Origin: Saturnia japonica
Taxonomy: Eukaryota > Arthropoda > Insecta > Lepidoptera > Saturniidae
Direction: 5' to 3'
DNA length: 64,000 nt
NCBI GenBank assembly: GCA_033032175.1
Contig: CM065310.1
Coordinates: 992,001 to 1,056,000, forward strand
Part shown: piece after piece, positions 1-11,547 of the stretch
Layout of the letters: each line of letters begins with the position of its first letter
How positions within the stretch are numbered: the stretch's first letter is position 1
Notes under the pieces: generated by a model
Told to the model about the DNA's origin: nothing
The model's database searches: none
The model's input: the letters and a program-made list of their open reading frames with translations, nothing else
Position numbers and translations under genes: made by a program

Positions 1-924
1 TATGAGAGAATTTGTGGAGGACAATATCAAAAAATAATAACTAAAGAAACTTCTTAGAAACAAGCTTTTATTGAAAATTTCAATATTTTTAAAAGCTTAT
101 AGCGTAAATAAAAAAGTGTATGGGGAATATAAACTGATTAAATTTCTTGCACGTTGTAAGCTATTGGAACTATGGAAATATTGAATAAAACCTTGTTTAT
201 GTTAATATTTGTACATATTTATAAATGAATGGTATTTTTTTCTTCAAAAATTTTTTTTTCCGGAAAATAACCACTAAAATTGAAGTATATTTTTACCAAA
301 CCCAATACTAGTATCATCATTATATTTCTTCAAAAAAAATCATAAAAATATTTCAGAGTAAGCTTAAGATAAACAAATGATGTAAATAAAAATATTTTTA
401 TTCAATTTAGGCATTAACTAGAGGCACATCTTATGAAATCTCTAAAGACTACCAACATTTAGCTATTAAAAGTTATTAATATTATCAATCACGCAATCGA
501 TTTAACTTGAATTACTTTATTGAGATGTTATTCGTATAAACGTAAAATAATTTCAAACTTAGCATAACACAGACCGAGTGTGCTTAGCACTTGTGTTTGT
601 GCAAACGTTTTGACACTAACCTTTGACGTCAAGTTTAAAAGGATGATGACTCTTATCTCATAGGATCTTAAACTATTGATATTATGACCTTCTTCTCAAA
701 TTAAATACCACTAATCACTAATGTTAGAAACTAATATTTTTTACTTTACAGTTTTTGATCCCAATCTTTTAATGATGTTTTACCAAGGGAAACTAGCTTA
801 CAATTTACTAACCATCAACACTAAGATGGTAGCTAGCCCGAAGAGAGTTAGGCCCCTACCACCATGTAACGGAAAGGCTTTATAAAAAAGTAAAACTATC
901 TTCATGTGTTCATATGTTAAGTAG
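1..924. other. AT-rich intergenic DNA, no gene seen
   Basis: No coding exon or recognised repeat stands out here. Base composition is AT-rich with short A and T runs. The stretch would be intronic if the SIFamide-receptor-like gene (first coding exon at 30474-30957, minus strand) extends past the left edge of the window, but that is inference. Confidence 0.5.
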
Positions 925-1170
925 GTAGGCCACAGAGAAATGTATTTGTAGGTTTCTCTCTACTTGGATCAGTCCGACTATTGTAATACCTCCACCCTAC
1001 GGAAGATCGAAGCCCAATAACATTGTGTTGTTCCTGCGTTGAGCTCCTTGAGTTAGTGGGGTTGAAGATCGGCAACACTTTAGTGATACCTATAATATTA
1101 CAATCGTCCATAGGCTACCGTAGCCGCTTACCATCAGGAAGGTCGTATGCTTGTTTGTAAAAAAAAACGA
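925..1170 (-). repeat. Family M repeat, minus copy
   Basis: Read on the minus strand this matches the cleaner M copy at 60453-60803. It shares the terminal block with GATGGTAAGCGGCTAC and the internal block around CCAAGTAGAG with the following TTTCTCTGTGGCCTACC. Only one inverted end, near 1108-1165, is well preserved. The apparent 64-codon reading frame inside it is a by-product of the repeat and not a gene. Confidence 0.65.
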
Positions 1171-1828
1171 CCCTCAACCACACTAGAAGTTCTAATGCTT
1201 GTTCCTAAGCTTAGCATGTCACCATTTTCCAGCTATATCGTCATCAGGAGGGACTGTGCTCAAAAGAGGGCCTAAAATATCTCGGATTGTTTAAAAGTAA
1301 AACATCTTTAGACGAGACTTTAACTATCTCAAAACTTTCTCGGACAGGAATTACGTTCAGTCAAAATTTCTTTTTATATAATTCAATAGGTACTTATAAC
1401 AATAATCTATTTATAAGTAATTATTTTATTAATAGATAAAACTAAACTACTAGAAATGTGTGTGCAAAATTTACGCATGTTTGGAGTAAAAAAAAATTAC
1501 TACTGGCCCATGTAAGTAATGTATTGGACTATCCACCAATATATTTAAAATAGCTACATTTGGCTCAGGTTCGTAGCAGTCCTTTCAAATGTAAAAAAAA
1601 TATCATATCGAACGTAATAAAAACAACAGTTTGTAAATGTCCCTATACAAGAAAAAGGTATTTCCCGAGGGATGACACGTGCCTTCGTGCGTATTGGTGA
1701 TTTCAACTATTGAGAAACCTATAGATATTGTATTTTTTCCAGCTCATAGACGAATTACGAGGAAATTTCACAAGCTTTTCGGCTTACACTTGACGTTCTT
1801 TATCACTAGTCAGCTGATAGTGTTACAA

Positions 1829-2098
1829 TGATGGCTAACTGGTCTATCGACGTTGGTTCGAATTCCTGCAATGAGTCTGAATAATCGATGAAAGAAAATA
1901 TCGTGATGAAACCATGGCATGGTGACATTTTCTATTACCCGCTTGATTAGCCACCACCTTCAAGTCGAAAATTTGTCGCCAAACACCTTTAGGTGTATCT
2001 TGTAGCTGAACTTGAGAACCAGTTCTCCCTTAGGCCTAGTGTTACCATCTTGTGCCACAATGTCAGTTAACATCAAGTAAACTTGTGACTAAAAAAAA
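1829..2098 (+). mobile_element. SINE family S1 copy, tRNA-derived head damaged
   Basis: The block aligns with the better copy at 8398-8726. It has a tRNA-like head with box B-like GGTTCGAATTCCTGCAATGA, a body with ATGGCATGGTG, and a tail containing TTACCATCTTGTGCCACA followed by an A-rich end. Box A is eroded. The family would be transcribed by RNA polymerase III and moved by a LINE; the tail it shares with the LINE remnant at 39160-39475 suggests the partner. Confidence 0.7.
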
Positions 2099-2153
2099 GT
2101 AAATATCATATTCTGTTTTTTTTTCATCTCTTTATGTAACTTGCACTGATATA

Positions 2154-2515
2154 TCTATATATTAATATGTTAAGCAAAAGCTTTCTACCCTTTTTTAAGC
2201 GTATTGCGAGCACGGAATACTGTGAGCTTTGGTATGATTAAAGTTTATATGGAGAAGGAGTGCAGAAAGCTAAAATTTATCTATAAATCTAAAAATATAT
2301 CTAATTAAATAAATGAATACTGCGAATCCTAACCTGAACAGTGCCATTGAAGTTAGATCCCCAAAATATTGACATTGTCACTCAGCGAGAAGTGACAGCA
2401 AGTGATATAGATAATACTCATTGTTAGCTTCATGAATACTGCAATTGTCAAACAGAAAATAGTCTTTGATCAATAAGTCGCTAGTCGAACTTAGAGACCT
2501 TAGGGCGATAGCTAG
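2154..2515 (+). mobile_element. Non-autonomous Helitron, family H1, copy 1
   Basis: The element starts A|TCTATATATTAATATG and ends GCGATAGCTAG|T, the A|TC...CTRR|T arrangement expected of Helitrons, with no inverted ends and no target duplication needed. It is about 362 bp and has no coding capacity. The subterminal hairpin seen intact in copy 55089-55103 is eroded here. A 68-codon minus-strand frame inside it is a by-product of the repeat. Confidence 0.75.
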
Positions 2516-2581
2516 TTTCAATAGATATTCAACAACATAACTGTAGATATAATTATTAAACAAGACAATTTTTACCAACAT

Positions 2582-2760
2582 CAATGATTTTGAAGAGTTC
2601 CCTGGTGTACCTATCTTAGAAGATGAAAGAATGAAAGAAAGAAAAAAAGTTTATTTATCCATCACACAACACATCACAAATCAGTCACATCAAAAATTAT
2701 AAAAACTTAAAATCAACACAACAAAATTAAAAAAAAACAATAATAATAATTAGTAACGTG
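2582..2760 (-). repeat. R5 repeat end plus GAAA-rich tail
   Basis: The first 40 bases (CAATGATTTTGAAGAGTTCC and on) match the start of the R5 copy at 23965. A (GAAA)-like stretch and AAGTTTATTTAT follow, as in a retroposon tail read backwards. No coding potential was recognised. Confidence 0.5.
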
Positions 2761-2794
2761 CCGTGCGGGGATAAAAAGGTCCCAGTCCAATGAA

Positions 2795-2880
2795 ATTAAA
2801 ATCCCCAAGTTCGGTGATGCTGTAAAAGCCGCAGCGGCTACAGGGCATCTAAGGCTAACAGTACAGTGAGATCAAAAAAA
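2795..2880 (-). repeat. Family G fragment, minus
   Basis: Reverse-complemented, this reads CTGTTAGCCTTAGATGCCCT, then a GCCGCTGCGGCTTTTACAGC core and ACTTGGGG. It is the same core found at 11570-11654, 12177-12262 and 49462 onward. Only the core is kept. Confidence 0.7.
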
Positions 2881-5800
2881 AAAAATTAAATGGAACCACC
2901 ACCCTTGGTGAATTTATATATAATATAAATAATCTCTGTCTCTCTCTGAAGTTGATTTAAAAAAATAGAGAAAAAGAAGAAAAAAAATTAAGAATACAAT
3001 TCAAAACAAACTTATATTTTGTTTTCATATTTTTCCCCCATTTAGTTGATGTTACTTGTTTCAGTTGATCATGACCTATCTTATAATATTTATATCTTAT
3101 AAACTTATAATTGTTCCTGGAGTTGCTTCTTATTTAATCTTTAACAAAAGTTGAAAGTATTTATTTTCTTTTTTTATTAAATTGCGTATCATAAATACAT
3201 TACTTTCCGTTGTTAGACCATAGTATTATAATTTTCCACGTTTCATGATATCAGTGCAATATTATTAAGATGAAATACGGGTTGCATAAAGGTTTATAGG
3301 GTAATAAGTTACACACACCGATAAGTACTGCCTACTTCAGATAAAACTATAAAATACAATATTTTGTAACCCGTCATTTGACGTCTGCTTTTAATCAAAA
3401 ATATTACGTTCTGATTTCCCCATAATGTTGTCCTTTGCCGTTAGTTGATTGGTTTACTAATCAAATCATACTCTTAAAGTTTATATTAATGGTGAAAAGC
3501 AGAAGATATTTGGTTCACTTTCTAATAATTACCCCAGGTCAATAAAACCATTTGTAATTAATGTGTAACTATTGTACATAAAAGAAAACAAAAGACATAG
3601 AGAAGGCAGCCGGAAGAAAGTGGACCGTGGTCGTTGACCGGTGGTGGTGGATTATTAGTACGAATATTTGCGAATCGCTGAGAGATATCGAAGTATATTA
3701 ACGTATTTACATTTCTATTTTATCGGTATTACAAGATTATAGAGGAAGGCAAAATCGTCAATGTGTGAAAAAGTCAGTGTGGCACAAGGATTTTGATTTA
3801 AATAAAAAATTTACATGAACAATTCTGAAAATATTAGAAAATTCGAGTTCTTTTCAATGTCTTTTTCAGCTATAGTAATATGTTCCCAAAGCGATTCTGC
3901 GCTAGCATTTCTACCCATAAATATTTCCGTATGTTACTATCTGAATTTTTATTTCTCTCTTTACGATAAATCTGATGGGCAAAGTTTATGGCGCAAGGTC
4001 AAAACCGATAATATACAATATATATTTACCATACCGAACACATTAAATCTATAGTCGATTTAGGGGAGATTCTCTTCACAGAATAAAAATTTGAAACAGA
4101 CGCTTCATCTATGACGTATGACGAAATCGTTATGAAATAACCCGAAGATCATAATATATTTAGAAGAATACAAGTATACACCTGAGACCATAGCATAATT
4201 TCAAATTGAGATTCCATTTCTTTAGCCTTACTTGCTGATTGATCTTTTAGAGCCTCTATTACTTTTGTATTACATGACCCAAATAGTGTCCAAAAATGGA
4301 CCCACAAAATAATTGCCTAAGAACCGTAACAATTTCTTTTGTCATGTCAATTCAGGTCGTACATGTGTCGACAATAATTGCTCCATTATCGTATCCTCAA
4401 TATAAATACAGACAAAAACTATAGATTCTAATATAATAAAAATACATTTACTTTGTTAACTTTCCGTTTTTTAATTTGTAATTTATGAATGTCATTAGAT
4501 TTTAATAAAGATAATTTGCAATATTTTTTTGATACTTTATGTTAAGTCATCTAGACGGTAATGCCCAGATTTACTTAGACACCTATCCAATCAAGAAGTA
4601 ATAGATGGATTTACATCGTGTACTAATGTAAAATGGAGCGAAAACTACCAGAGCATCTCAGTATTTCGGCAGAGTGCATTAAGAGCTAAATTTGATTCTA
4701 ATTTAGAAGAGGTCACTTTTACTCCATTTCCTAATACCACAAATTTTAATTAAAAAAGAACAGATGATGTTTAAAAAACAGTCTGTTTTAAAAATCAATT
4801 AATTTGTTGAACGAACCAGTTGTCCACTATTATGGTAGCATTGAAAATTCAAATAATTTAGATACTTTTTCAATTTGATCGATTTGCTTCCTAAGATCAA
4901 TTAGTGGATACATTTTTACAAAACTTAATATTTTATCATATCAAAAGTTCTTGTAGAAAAATACCGAAATATGTACTTTAAAACCAATACAGTTTAAAAA
5001 ATATGTTTTCTTTATCCAAGCCAGGATCGACTTATCCGTCAATAAATAATGTTGAGTCTATGTTGATTGTTTACGAGTGAAAAATAAGAAAAGCGAGTCC
5101 CGAAACAAGTAATTCAATAAAATCATCCCATATTTTAGTCTTGTGAAAAGATTAGTTGGGGAGTGTCGCGCTCAGAATATCCAATGTAAGCAGCTTTGAT
5201 TGCCTCTTTAGACGCTCTTCTAGCGTTAACGAGCTTTTTAGGATAACCTTAATGTAGTATTAACTTTATTATATTGACGTGTTATACTGAATATGCTACT
5301 TCGTTAATATTATTATTGAGAAATAATAAATAATACGTACGTAATCTTAAAAAAACTTATTAACTTTTTTTAAATTTGTTAAACAGTTTTAATTACTCGT
5401 TCAAAGTTAGACCTGATATCAATAAAACGTGAACAAGTAAATCTAATTTCATTATGCAATTTTATCTGATACCTCTGTTCACCAAAAGGAGCTATTCTAA
5501 TAAAAGTAAGAGAATCAGTAGGTGTCGTATGTACGGGTCTGGAAAGACCAAAAAAATAGAATAGTAGAAAAGTAGTGCAGAGCGACTTGGACTTATAAAA
5601 CAAAAATTTCTAGGGAATAAAAGGGCTGGTAAGTAGGGCCGAAATTCAGCGAAATTCACTTTACTAGAAAATATTAATTAACGCCAAGCTACCAACGAAA
5701 ATAAATTTAAAAAAAATGGTACAGAAAATCGTATACTAACTTTGAATTAAAAAGGACTGAAGTATATTTTTAATGGAAAATCATTTGAAACTTAAAAGTA

Positions 5801-5951
5801 TTAAGTGATTTGAAAAAATTTTTAGACAATGTTTTGTAGAATTTATGGACCGATTTAAAAATGCTCTGGCATAAGCGAGTAATTTAGGGCATTCGGTATG
5901 GGGAAGGGGGCTTGGGATTTTGCATAGATCATACTTACGTTATTAAGATTA
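2881..5951. other. 3 kb AT-rich DNA without a recognised gene
   Basis: Several short open frames occur. The longest is 79 codons on the plus strand at 3815-4054. None carries a recognisable domain, good flanking splice signals, or a codon pattern unlike its surroundings. A slightly GC-richer patch near 3600-3680, with GGTGGTGGTGG, is the only compositional change. Ancient unrecognised repeats are likely. Confidence 0.4.
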
Positions 5952-6290
5952 CCAGCGGTCGCCCAATGATCGAAATTCAACCAACGACCTTTTAATCATA
6001 GACTATTTTCTGTTTGGCATTTGCAATATTATATCACTTGCTGTCACTTTTCATTGAGTGACAATGTCAATATTTTGGAGGGTCTAAGTTCAATGGCATT
6101 GGTTAGGTTAGGGTTCGCAGTATTAATTTATTTAATTTAGTATATTAGTAACAGATATTATAGATAAATTTTAGCTTTTTGCTCTCCTTCTCCATATATA
6201 CTTTAACCATACGAAATTTCACAGTATTCCGTATGCGCAATACGCTTAAAAAGGGGTAGAAAGCTTTTGCTTCACGTGTTAATATATAGA
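5952..6290 (-). mobile_element. Non-autonomous Helitron, family H1, copy 2
   Basis: On the minus strand it starts A|TCTATATATTAACACGTG at 6290 and runs through the family body (TTTTTAAGCGTATTGCGCAT and the GTGACAGCAAGTGATAT block). It ends at a decayed CTGG in place of CTAG at 5952. This is one of only two minus-oriented H1 pieces in the window. Confidence 0.75.
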
Positions 6291-6392
6291 TTATAAATTT
6301 AGAATGGAAGCATATATACGTGAGTCGCCTTTACGTTTCTAAAGTGTACACTTTTAAACTTTTGCAGGCATATAGCATAACCTATCATGAAG

Positions 6393-6648
6393 TAATGATG
6401 ACTCAGTGGTAGCATTTTCAGATAACTGCGACAATCGACATCAATAAGTTCAGACTCAAGCTCAGGCTTTCGGTGAAGGAAAACATCAAAATGAAATCAT
6501 AGCATGGTGGTAGGGTTATTTAATGCGCGTTTGACGTTTAAAATCTGTTGCAAGGCGCCTACCAACGAGAAGCAGTCGCTCCAGGAGGATTAGTATGTAA
6601 CCATCTTACGCCGCATCGTCACTTAACATAAACTGATATTGTGGTCAA
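6393..6648 (+). mobile_element. SINE family S1 copy
   Basis: It begins with a box A-like GATGACTCAGTGGTAGC and keeps the body motif CATAGCATGGTGGTA. It ends with CATCGTCACTTAACATAAAC, the family tail. It is diverged from the copy at 8398-8726, with a damaged box B. Confidence 0.65.
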
Positions 6649-7354
6649 TTATCAATAGATATAAATTAGACATCATAATATTTATTAACCTTTAACCCTG
6701 TAAGGGATAATAGAAGACTTGTTAGACAGAATTGCGTCAACAATATTATAGCTAATTCATTTTCTGAATAACATACTAAAATCACTTTTCATTTAGTATG
6801 TACTGACAATTGTGTTAATTTTAAATCTTTTACTTAAAATTTACAAACAACAGTAATGTCAGGCCACTTTTGTGAATTTAATTTGAATTAAATTAAGGTT
6901 TCATGGTTTGTGAAATGAAACGAATGAAAATCCATTACACTTCCACGGGCTATATATATGTCTTATGCTTAAAATCGCTTTTCCTTTATACTCCAATGCT
7001 TTAAAGTAAACAATAAAACGTAACCTCGTTTCGTAACCGGATGATGACTTTAAACGTGCTGAGAACTGCTCCATTCCGCCAGTACTTACGGGCGAAATGT
7101 TAAAGCAAAGGGACCTAGGTATTAAATGTTTATGTGAGTACCAAGTATTCCTGTTATTACGTCTAGACTTGTGTGAATCGAACTGAATAGTCCAAATCAT
7201 TACCTGTAGTATTACATGTCGGATTTTACCTAGATCCTTACGTGTTTCATTATATTAGAAATTAGGTTAGGTAACTATAATAGGATATTCTTACTCGTCT
7301 TGGCACGCTTGTTAACTAAACATAATTGTATGTGAGAATATTTCTGCTACTACT
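6649..7354. other. Unassigned AT-rich DNA
   Basis: No gene is recognised. A 99-codon minus-strand frame (6901-7200) has no recognisable motif, and I do not call it. Confidence 0.4.
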
Positions 7355-7480
7355 TTTTTTTCGAACTGACTATCGCTGTGGGCCTGTTTACAGATTCACT
7401 TAACTTCGTGGCAAGCGCAAAAAGCACTCAGCCAAAATAGCAGCAAACGTAAAGGTTTCAAAGTGGTCGTGGCTCGGTTT
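7355..7480 (+). repeat. Degenerate family G fragment
   Basis: The stretch TTTCGAACTGACTATCGCTG is followed by a GGCAAGCGCAAAAAGCACTC and AGCC motif. This tracks the G core at 12160-12262 at low identity. Confidence 0.5.
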
Positions 7481-7626
7481 AGGGATTTTTCTATTTAATT
7501 TCGTGAATTGAATTTAACTATTCATTCGATGTAACTGAACATTTAAATACACATATTTAAGAATATTCATAGGTACACATGTATTTAGTTTATCCGGCGA
7601 TTATTTTCTGACAACATTTCTGATTA

Positions 7627-7979
7627 GCTATATATTAATATTTGAATCAAAAGCTTTATAACCCTTTTTAAGCGTATTGCGTGCACAGAAGACTGTGAGA
7701 TTTGGCATGGTTAAAGTTAATATGGAAAGGGAGTGAAGAAAGCTAAAAATTATCTATAATATCTGTTATAAATATATTAAATTAAATAAATTAATACTGC
7801 AAATCCTAACACGACAAGTGCCGTTGAACTTAGACCCCCCAAAATATTGACATTGTCACTCAACGAAAAGTGACAGCAAGTTATGAAGTCATTGTTTATG
7901 AATACGTTAAATGTCAAACAGAAAATAGTTTATGATCAGAAAGTCGCTGGTCGAATTTTGAACTTAGGGCGATCCCTAG
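7627..7979 (+). mobile_element. Non-autonomous Helitron, family H1, copy 3
   Basis: The 5' end has drifted to GCTATATATTAATATTTG. The body keeps TTTTTAAGCGTATTGCGTGC, TGGTTAAAGTTAATATGGAA and the GTGACAGCAAG block. The 3' end GATCCCTAG|T is intact. Length is about 353 bp with no coding capacity. Confidence 0.75.
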
Positions 7980-8080
7980 TCATAATAATTATGTTAATTG
8001 TAAAGAACTACTCTTTCAAACACTAATATTTCTCTTCAGATATAAAATACCGATAGCTTAGGTCAAATAAAAGGAGACTA

Positions 8081-8343
8081 TAGATGTCGTTGCTGAGTGA
8101 CCGCCGCCGCGCCGCCGCGAGATTTTCATTATGAAGTATTATGTTATACCATTTCGGATATTACAGCGATCGCCTCGGAAAGTTCTCGGGAGCATGACTA
8201 ATTTGTATTACTACAATGAAAACGCCTGCGAAAACAAAACTAGCAATCTCGCAACTCTCAAACTATATTACAAACAATACTCGGCTTTGAAAGTTCCTAC
8301 GATGACAAATACACAACGTCTCGAACAGTTATGTTTTAGTTGA
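8081..8343 (+). other. GC-rich CGC repeat and short unrecognised ORF
   Basis: A CGCCGCCGC-type stretch at 8101-8118 is followed by a 70-codon open frame (8131-8343). Its start codon lies just after the GC-rich patch. The predicted peptide is rich in Tyr, Leu and Asn and shows no domain, signal peptide or membrane segment that I recognise. It could be a 5' exon, a random frame or an old repeat; I do not claim a gene. Confidence 0.2.
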
Positions 8344-8397
8344 ATCACAACGAAATTAATAATTACAGAATAAACAGATTGTATTTTATTACAGAAT

Positions 8398-8726
8398 CAG
8401 TGATGGCTCAGTTGGTAGCGTGTACGGACTCCGCGTCGATAGACGTGAGTTCGAATCCCTGCAATGAGCCTGAGCGCCAGGTGAAAGAAAACATCATGAT
8501 GAAACTATAGCATGGTGGTAAACAGTTCTAATATCCGCCTGGCAATCTACCACCCTCAAGTTGAACATCTGTTGTTTAACACCAATAGGTGTATTCCGGC
8601 AGCTGCACTTGAGAGCCAGTCTTCCACTAGGCTTAGCATGCTACCATCTTGGGTCACATCGTCACTTAAGATCAGGTAGGATTGTGGCCACAACGCTAAA
8701 GTTAAAACGATAAAAAAAAAAAAAAA
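8398..8726 (+). mobile_element. SINE family S1, best-preserved copy
   Basis: This is the cleanest member. Box A is TGGCTCAGTTGGTAGCG and box B is GAGTTCGAATCC about 35 bases later, both in tRNA-like position, so an internal RNA polymerase III promoter is evident. The body contains ATAGCATGGTGGTAAAC and CCGCCTGGC. The tail has GTCACATCGTCACTTAAGAT, then a poly-A of about 14 residues at 8712-8726. The same tail occurs behind a LINE ORF2 remnant at 39160-39475. A Helitron of family H2 starts about 20 bases downstream. Confidence 0.85.
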
Positions 8727-8747
8727 TGCACATGTTATCGTGTCATC

Positions 8748-9224
8748 TCTATGCAATTAATAAAATTGAAGTGTCTGTCTGTAATGTCAAAATAACATTT
8801 TTTTTACTAAATGCATATGATAGTATATACGATACATATAACAAAAAGCCACTTTTTTTTAAATTTTGTCTCTGATTTTGATAATCTTCGAAACGATTGG
8901 ATCGATTTTAACAGAACTTTCACTGATAGATAGCTGATGATATAGGAAGTAACTTAGGCTACTTTTATTTTAGAAAGAGAATTAGGGTTCCGCACAAATA
9001 AAAAAAAACTGGTCATGGTGAATCAAATCGAACGCTTAAATTGCTTACGCTAAATAAACCATAAGAGATATAGCAAATTAATGTGCCAAATAATTGTAGA
9101 CATTAAAAAGACCTACAAAATAAGCAACGAGAGCATTTTTGTCTTTAAAATAGCCGGGAGCGGGAAAGCAAGATTCGCGCGGGCATTCTGTAGTCCACTA
9201 GAGCGAAGCCACGGGCACAGCTAG
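8748..9224 (+). mobile_element. Non-autonomous Helitron, family H2, copy 1
   Basis: It starts TCTATGCAATTAATAAAATT and ends GCCACGGGCACAGCTAG|T. An imperfect GAGCGAAGCCAC hairpin lies about 11 bases before the terminal CTAG. It is 477 bp and non-coding. This family has the 3' end seen very widely in moth and butterfly genomes. Confidence 0.8.
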
Positions 9225-9774
9225 TCTTAAAGTTAATTTAAGGTTATTTTAACGTAAAAGTTAAACAAAATGCTTTTTTTGTATGTAGGTAACTTAGTAG
9301 TGAAATATAATAAACTAAATATAACTTTTGAAGTAAAAACTTCTCTAGTGCCGTTGTCATTAGTAACACAATGAAACGAAAACGCGACACTAAAAAGAGA
9401 CATCACATACATCTATAGGATTTAGCCTGTCAGAGAACGGGCTATTCAAGTTTGTGGGAGCGATGTGTTAATTAAAAAAAAACTAATAGCAAACTTTTTA
9501 CTTAACTAATTCCAGATTTAATGAAATACAATTATGATTTAATGAATTAATAATTACATGAGCGTACGGACAGGTCGAGATGTCCAGCACGACTGCCTTA
9601 CTTACTTATTTCTAACTTAACTACTGTTCCCATGAGTTAAGTGCTTTACCGAGAAAACGGAATGCTTACACGGCATTTACGTGGGAACGTGTTGTTACGG
9701 TTTGTCCCGGTGATCGCTTAACTAGCTAGAAAACATTAAACAGTTTTTTCTATTATCCTGGCTCCTTTTTGTAC
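9225..9774. other. Unassigned sequence
   Basis: No gene or clear repeat is recognised in this 550-base stretch. Confidence 0.4.
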
Positions 9775-9935
9775 GTGTGTGCGCGCTTGCGTATTACTAA
9801 GTCTTGGGAAAAGGTGTCATAGCCAGCGTGGTGTATTGTTCACGTGTATAGTTTATATGAATACTTTTATGTTTTTTTTAGCTTTCAATCCTACCGCGTG
9901 TGATCTGCACACATGTATTCCTTTTAATATAAAGT
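9775..9935 (+). repeat. Family G upstream block
   Basis: The block TTGGGAAAAGGTGTCATAGC, followed by CAGCGTGGTGTATTGTTCAC, matches 45555-45640 on the plus strand and 45000-45110 in reverse. In the 45.5 kb copy this block lies directly upstream of the GC-rich G core. Here the core is missing. Confidence 0.65.
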
Positions 9936-10309
9936 TACATTATATGTTCTAATTGTAAAATCAACACTGTAAGTACGTATTAATAGCGAAGTCGTATAAA
10001 TGCCGTTTACAGGGACCCGGGTACGAACGTGACCGGAAAACGTCCCTTACACCCGGCTGGCGGCTACTCACTTAGCGACTTTAGGAATGTCTCAATTGCC
10101 TTCATTAAGCGGCTTTCCTCATAATTAAAACGTGTCCGCCCTACGTAATTGTTAGGGCTCCACATCGGAGAACGCCGAACTTTGGTTAAATACTGCTTCC
10201 TTTATAATTCCTCTATACAAAAGGTACGAGACTATTAAATATATTGTGTCTTTTTTTACCCAACTGCCAAAAGGAAGGTTATGTTTTTAATACGCCTTTA
10301 TTAGCTTCA

Positions 10310-10830
10310 TACGTATGTATGTAGAGGAAATTTGGAACATGATTTTGACCCCCTTCAAAATGTCGGATTAACCCGAAATTTGGCATACTTATCAAGGACC
10401 GATGACAATTCAGTATATCAAACAGTTATCCTTACTAGGATAATCAGGATTAGCGAAAATCCATCTAAAAAATTAAAAATAAATAATAGTTTTAAAAAAA
10501 ACTAAGAAACGCTTTTATAGAAAATCCAAATAAAAAAATAGAAAATAAATTTGAATTAAGAATAGTGTAATAAATTTCAAGAAAAAAAAATATTGTAAAA
10601 AAAGCGTAGGGTGCTTTTTAAGATATTATCAAAATATTATCCTTCTACTCATTTAAGTCAATAAAATATTTATAACTATTGACACCATGCACCCCAAGCT
10701 TAAAATTTATTTTCTATTGTTTATTTGGATTTTCTTTAGAAGCGTGTTTTTAGTTGTTTTTTTTATGTATGACTGTTGTAGGTATGTATTTATGTATATT
10801 TCTTTGGTATGCTCTGTAGCCTAAATGTCT
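10310..10830. repeat. Inverted-repeat (foldback-like) region
   Basis: The segment 10490-10555 reappears in reverse complement at 10698-10765. Arms are about 65-70 bases, sharing AAATTTATTTTCTAT, TTATTTGGATTTTCT and AAGCG blocks, around a spacer of about 140 bases. The outer ends do not obviously pair, so I cannot define the element's boundaries. It has no coding capacity. Confidence 0.6.
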
Positions 10831-11145
10831 CTATGGATTTAAGCATAAGAGGTGTTGTTAGATTTGTCTTAATTGTGGGAGCGACATCGGCTATATAATA
10901 CTTAAGTATGAGGTCTAGAAATCAATAAAATGCAAAATTGAAAAAAAAATGGTTTTCTGTTAACGGCAATATTTCTCAAACCTTCGAGGGCTATAACGAC
11001 ATTTTTCTTGGTAGTAAAATAAAAATTTGTTAAAACTTGTGGGTCTTGTGGAATAATAGTCCAATAGTTTAATATTCGTGGTTTATTCAGACAGAGTATC
11101 GTTGTCAAAGAGGTTACTTTCACGAATGAATCCTTCAAGGCTTGA

Positions 11146-11240
11146 CCTATCCGCTTTTATATCAAAATAATCGCAGTCCTACCCGCTTTATATAAAATTA
11201 ATCATTGTCCTACCCGCTTTATACCAAATTAATCGTAAGT
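11146..11240. repeat. Tandem repeat, 3 units of 31-32 bp
   Basis: Three consecutive units start CCTATCCGCTTTTATAT, CCTACCCGCTTTATATA and CCTACCCGCTTTATACC, at 11146, 11178 and 11209. The units differ at a few positions, so the array is not recent. Confidence 0.85.
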
Positions 11241-11547
11241 CAGATTATGTAGTAATAAGTTTACAATATCAATTTATATGATGATTAACTAAATTATTAA
11301 TTATATGTATAATGGTAAATAACTAGGATAACACTGCGAGTAATTATTATAAATCACAATCTCTGGACGCTTATGTGTTACTTGCTAACATTTGTATACC
11401 ACCCACATTCATTCTGCAAAACGGAAGGTAGTCACGCTTTTTCAAAGAAATGTTTTTGAGTAACCTTACATTCGACCATCCTGACAACGTGTATGTCCTC
11501 ATACACGTAGCAGGTGTAACCTTAACCTTACATTCGGAAGTAGACTG

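Noticed and set aside
8398..8470. A tRNA gene on the plus strand
   Set aside because: It has boxes A and B but runs into a shared SINE body and poly-A. It is the S1 SINE head.
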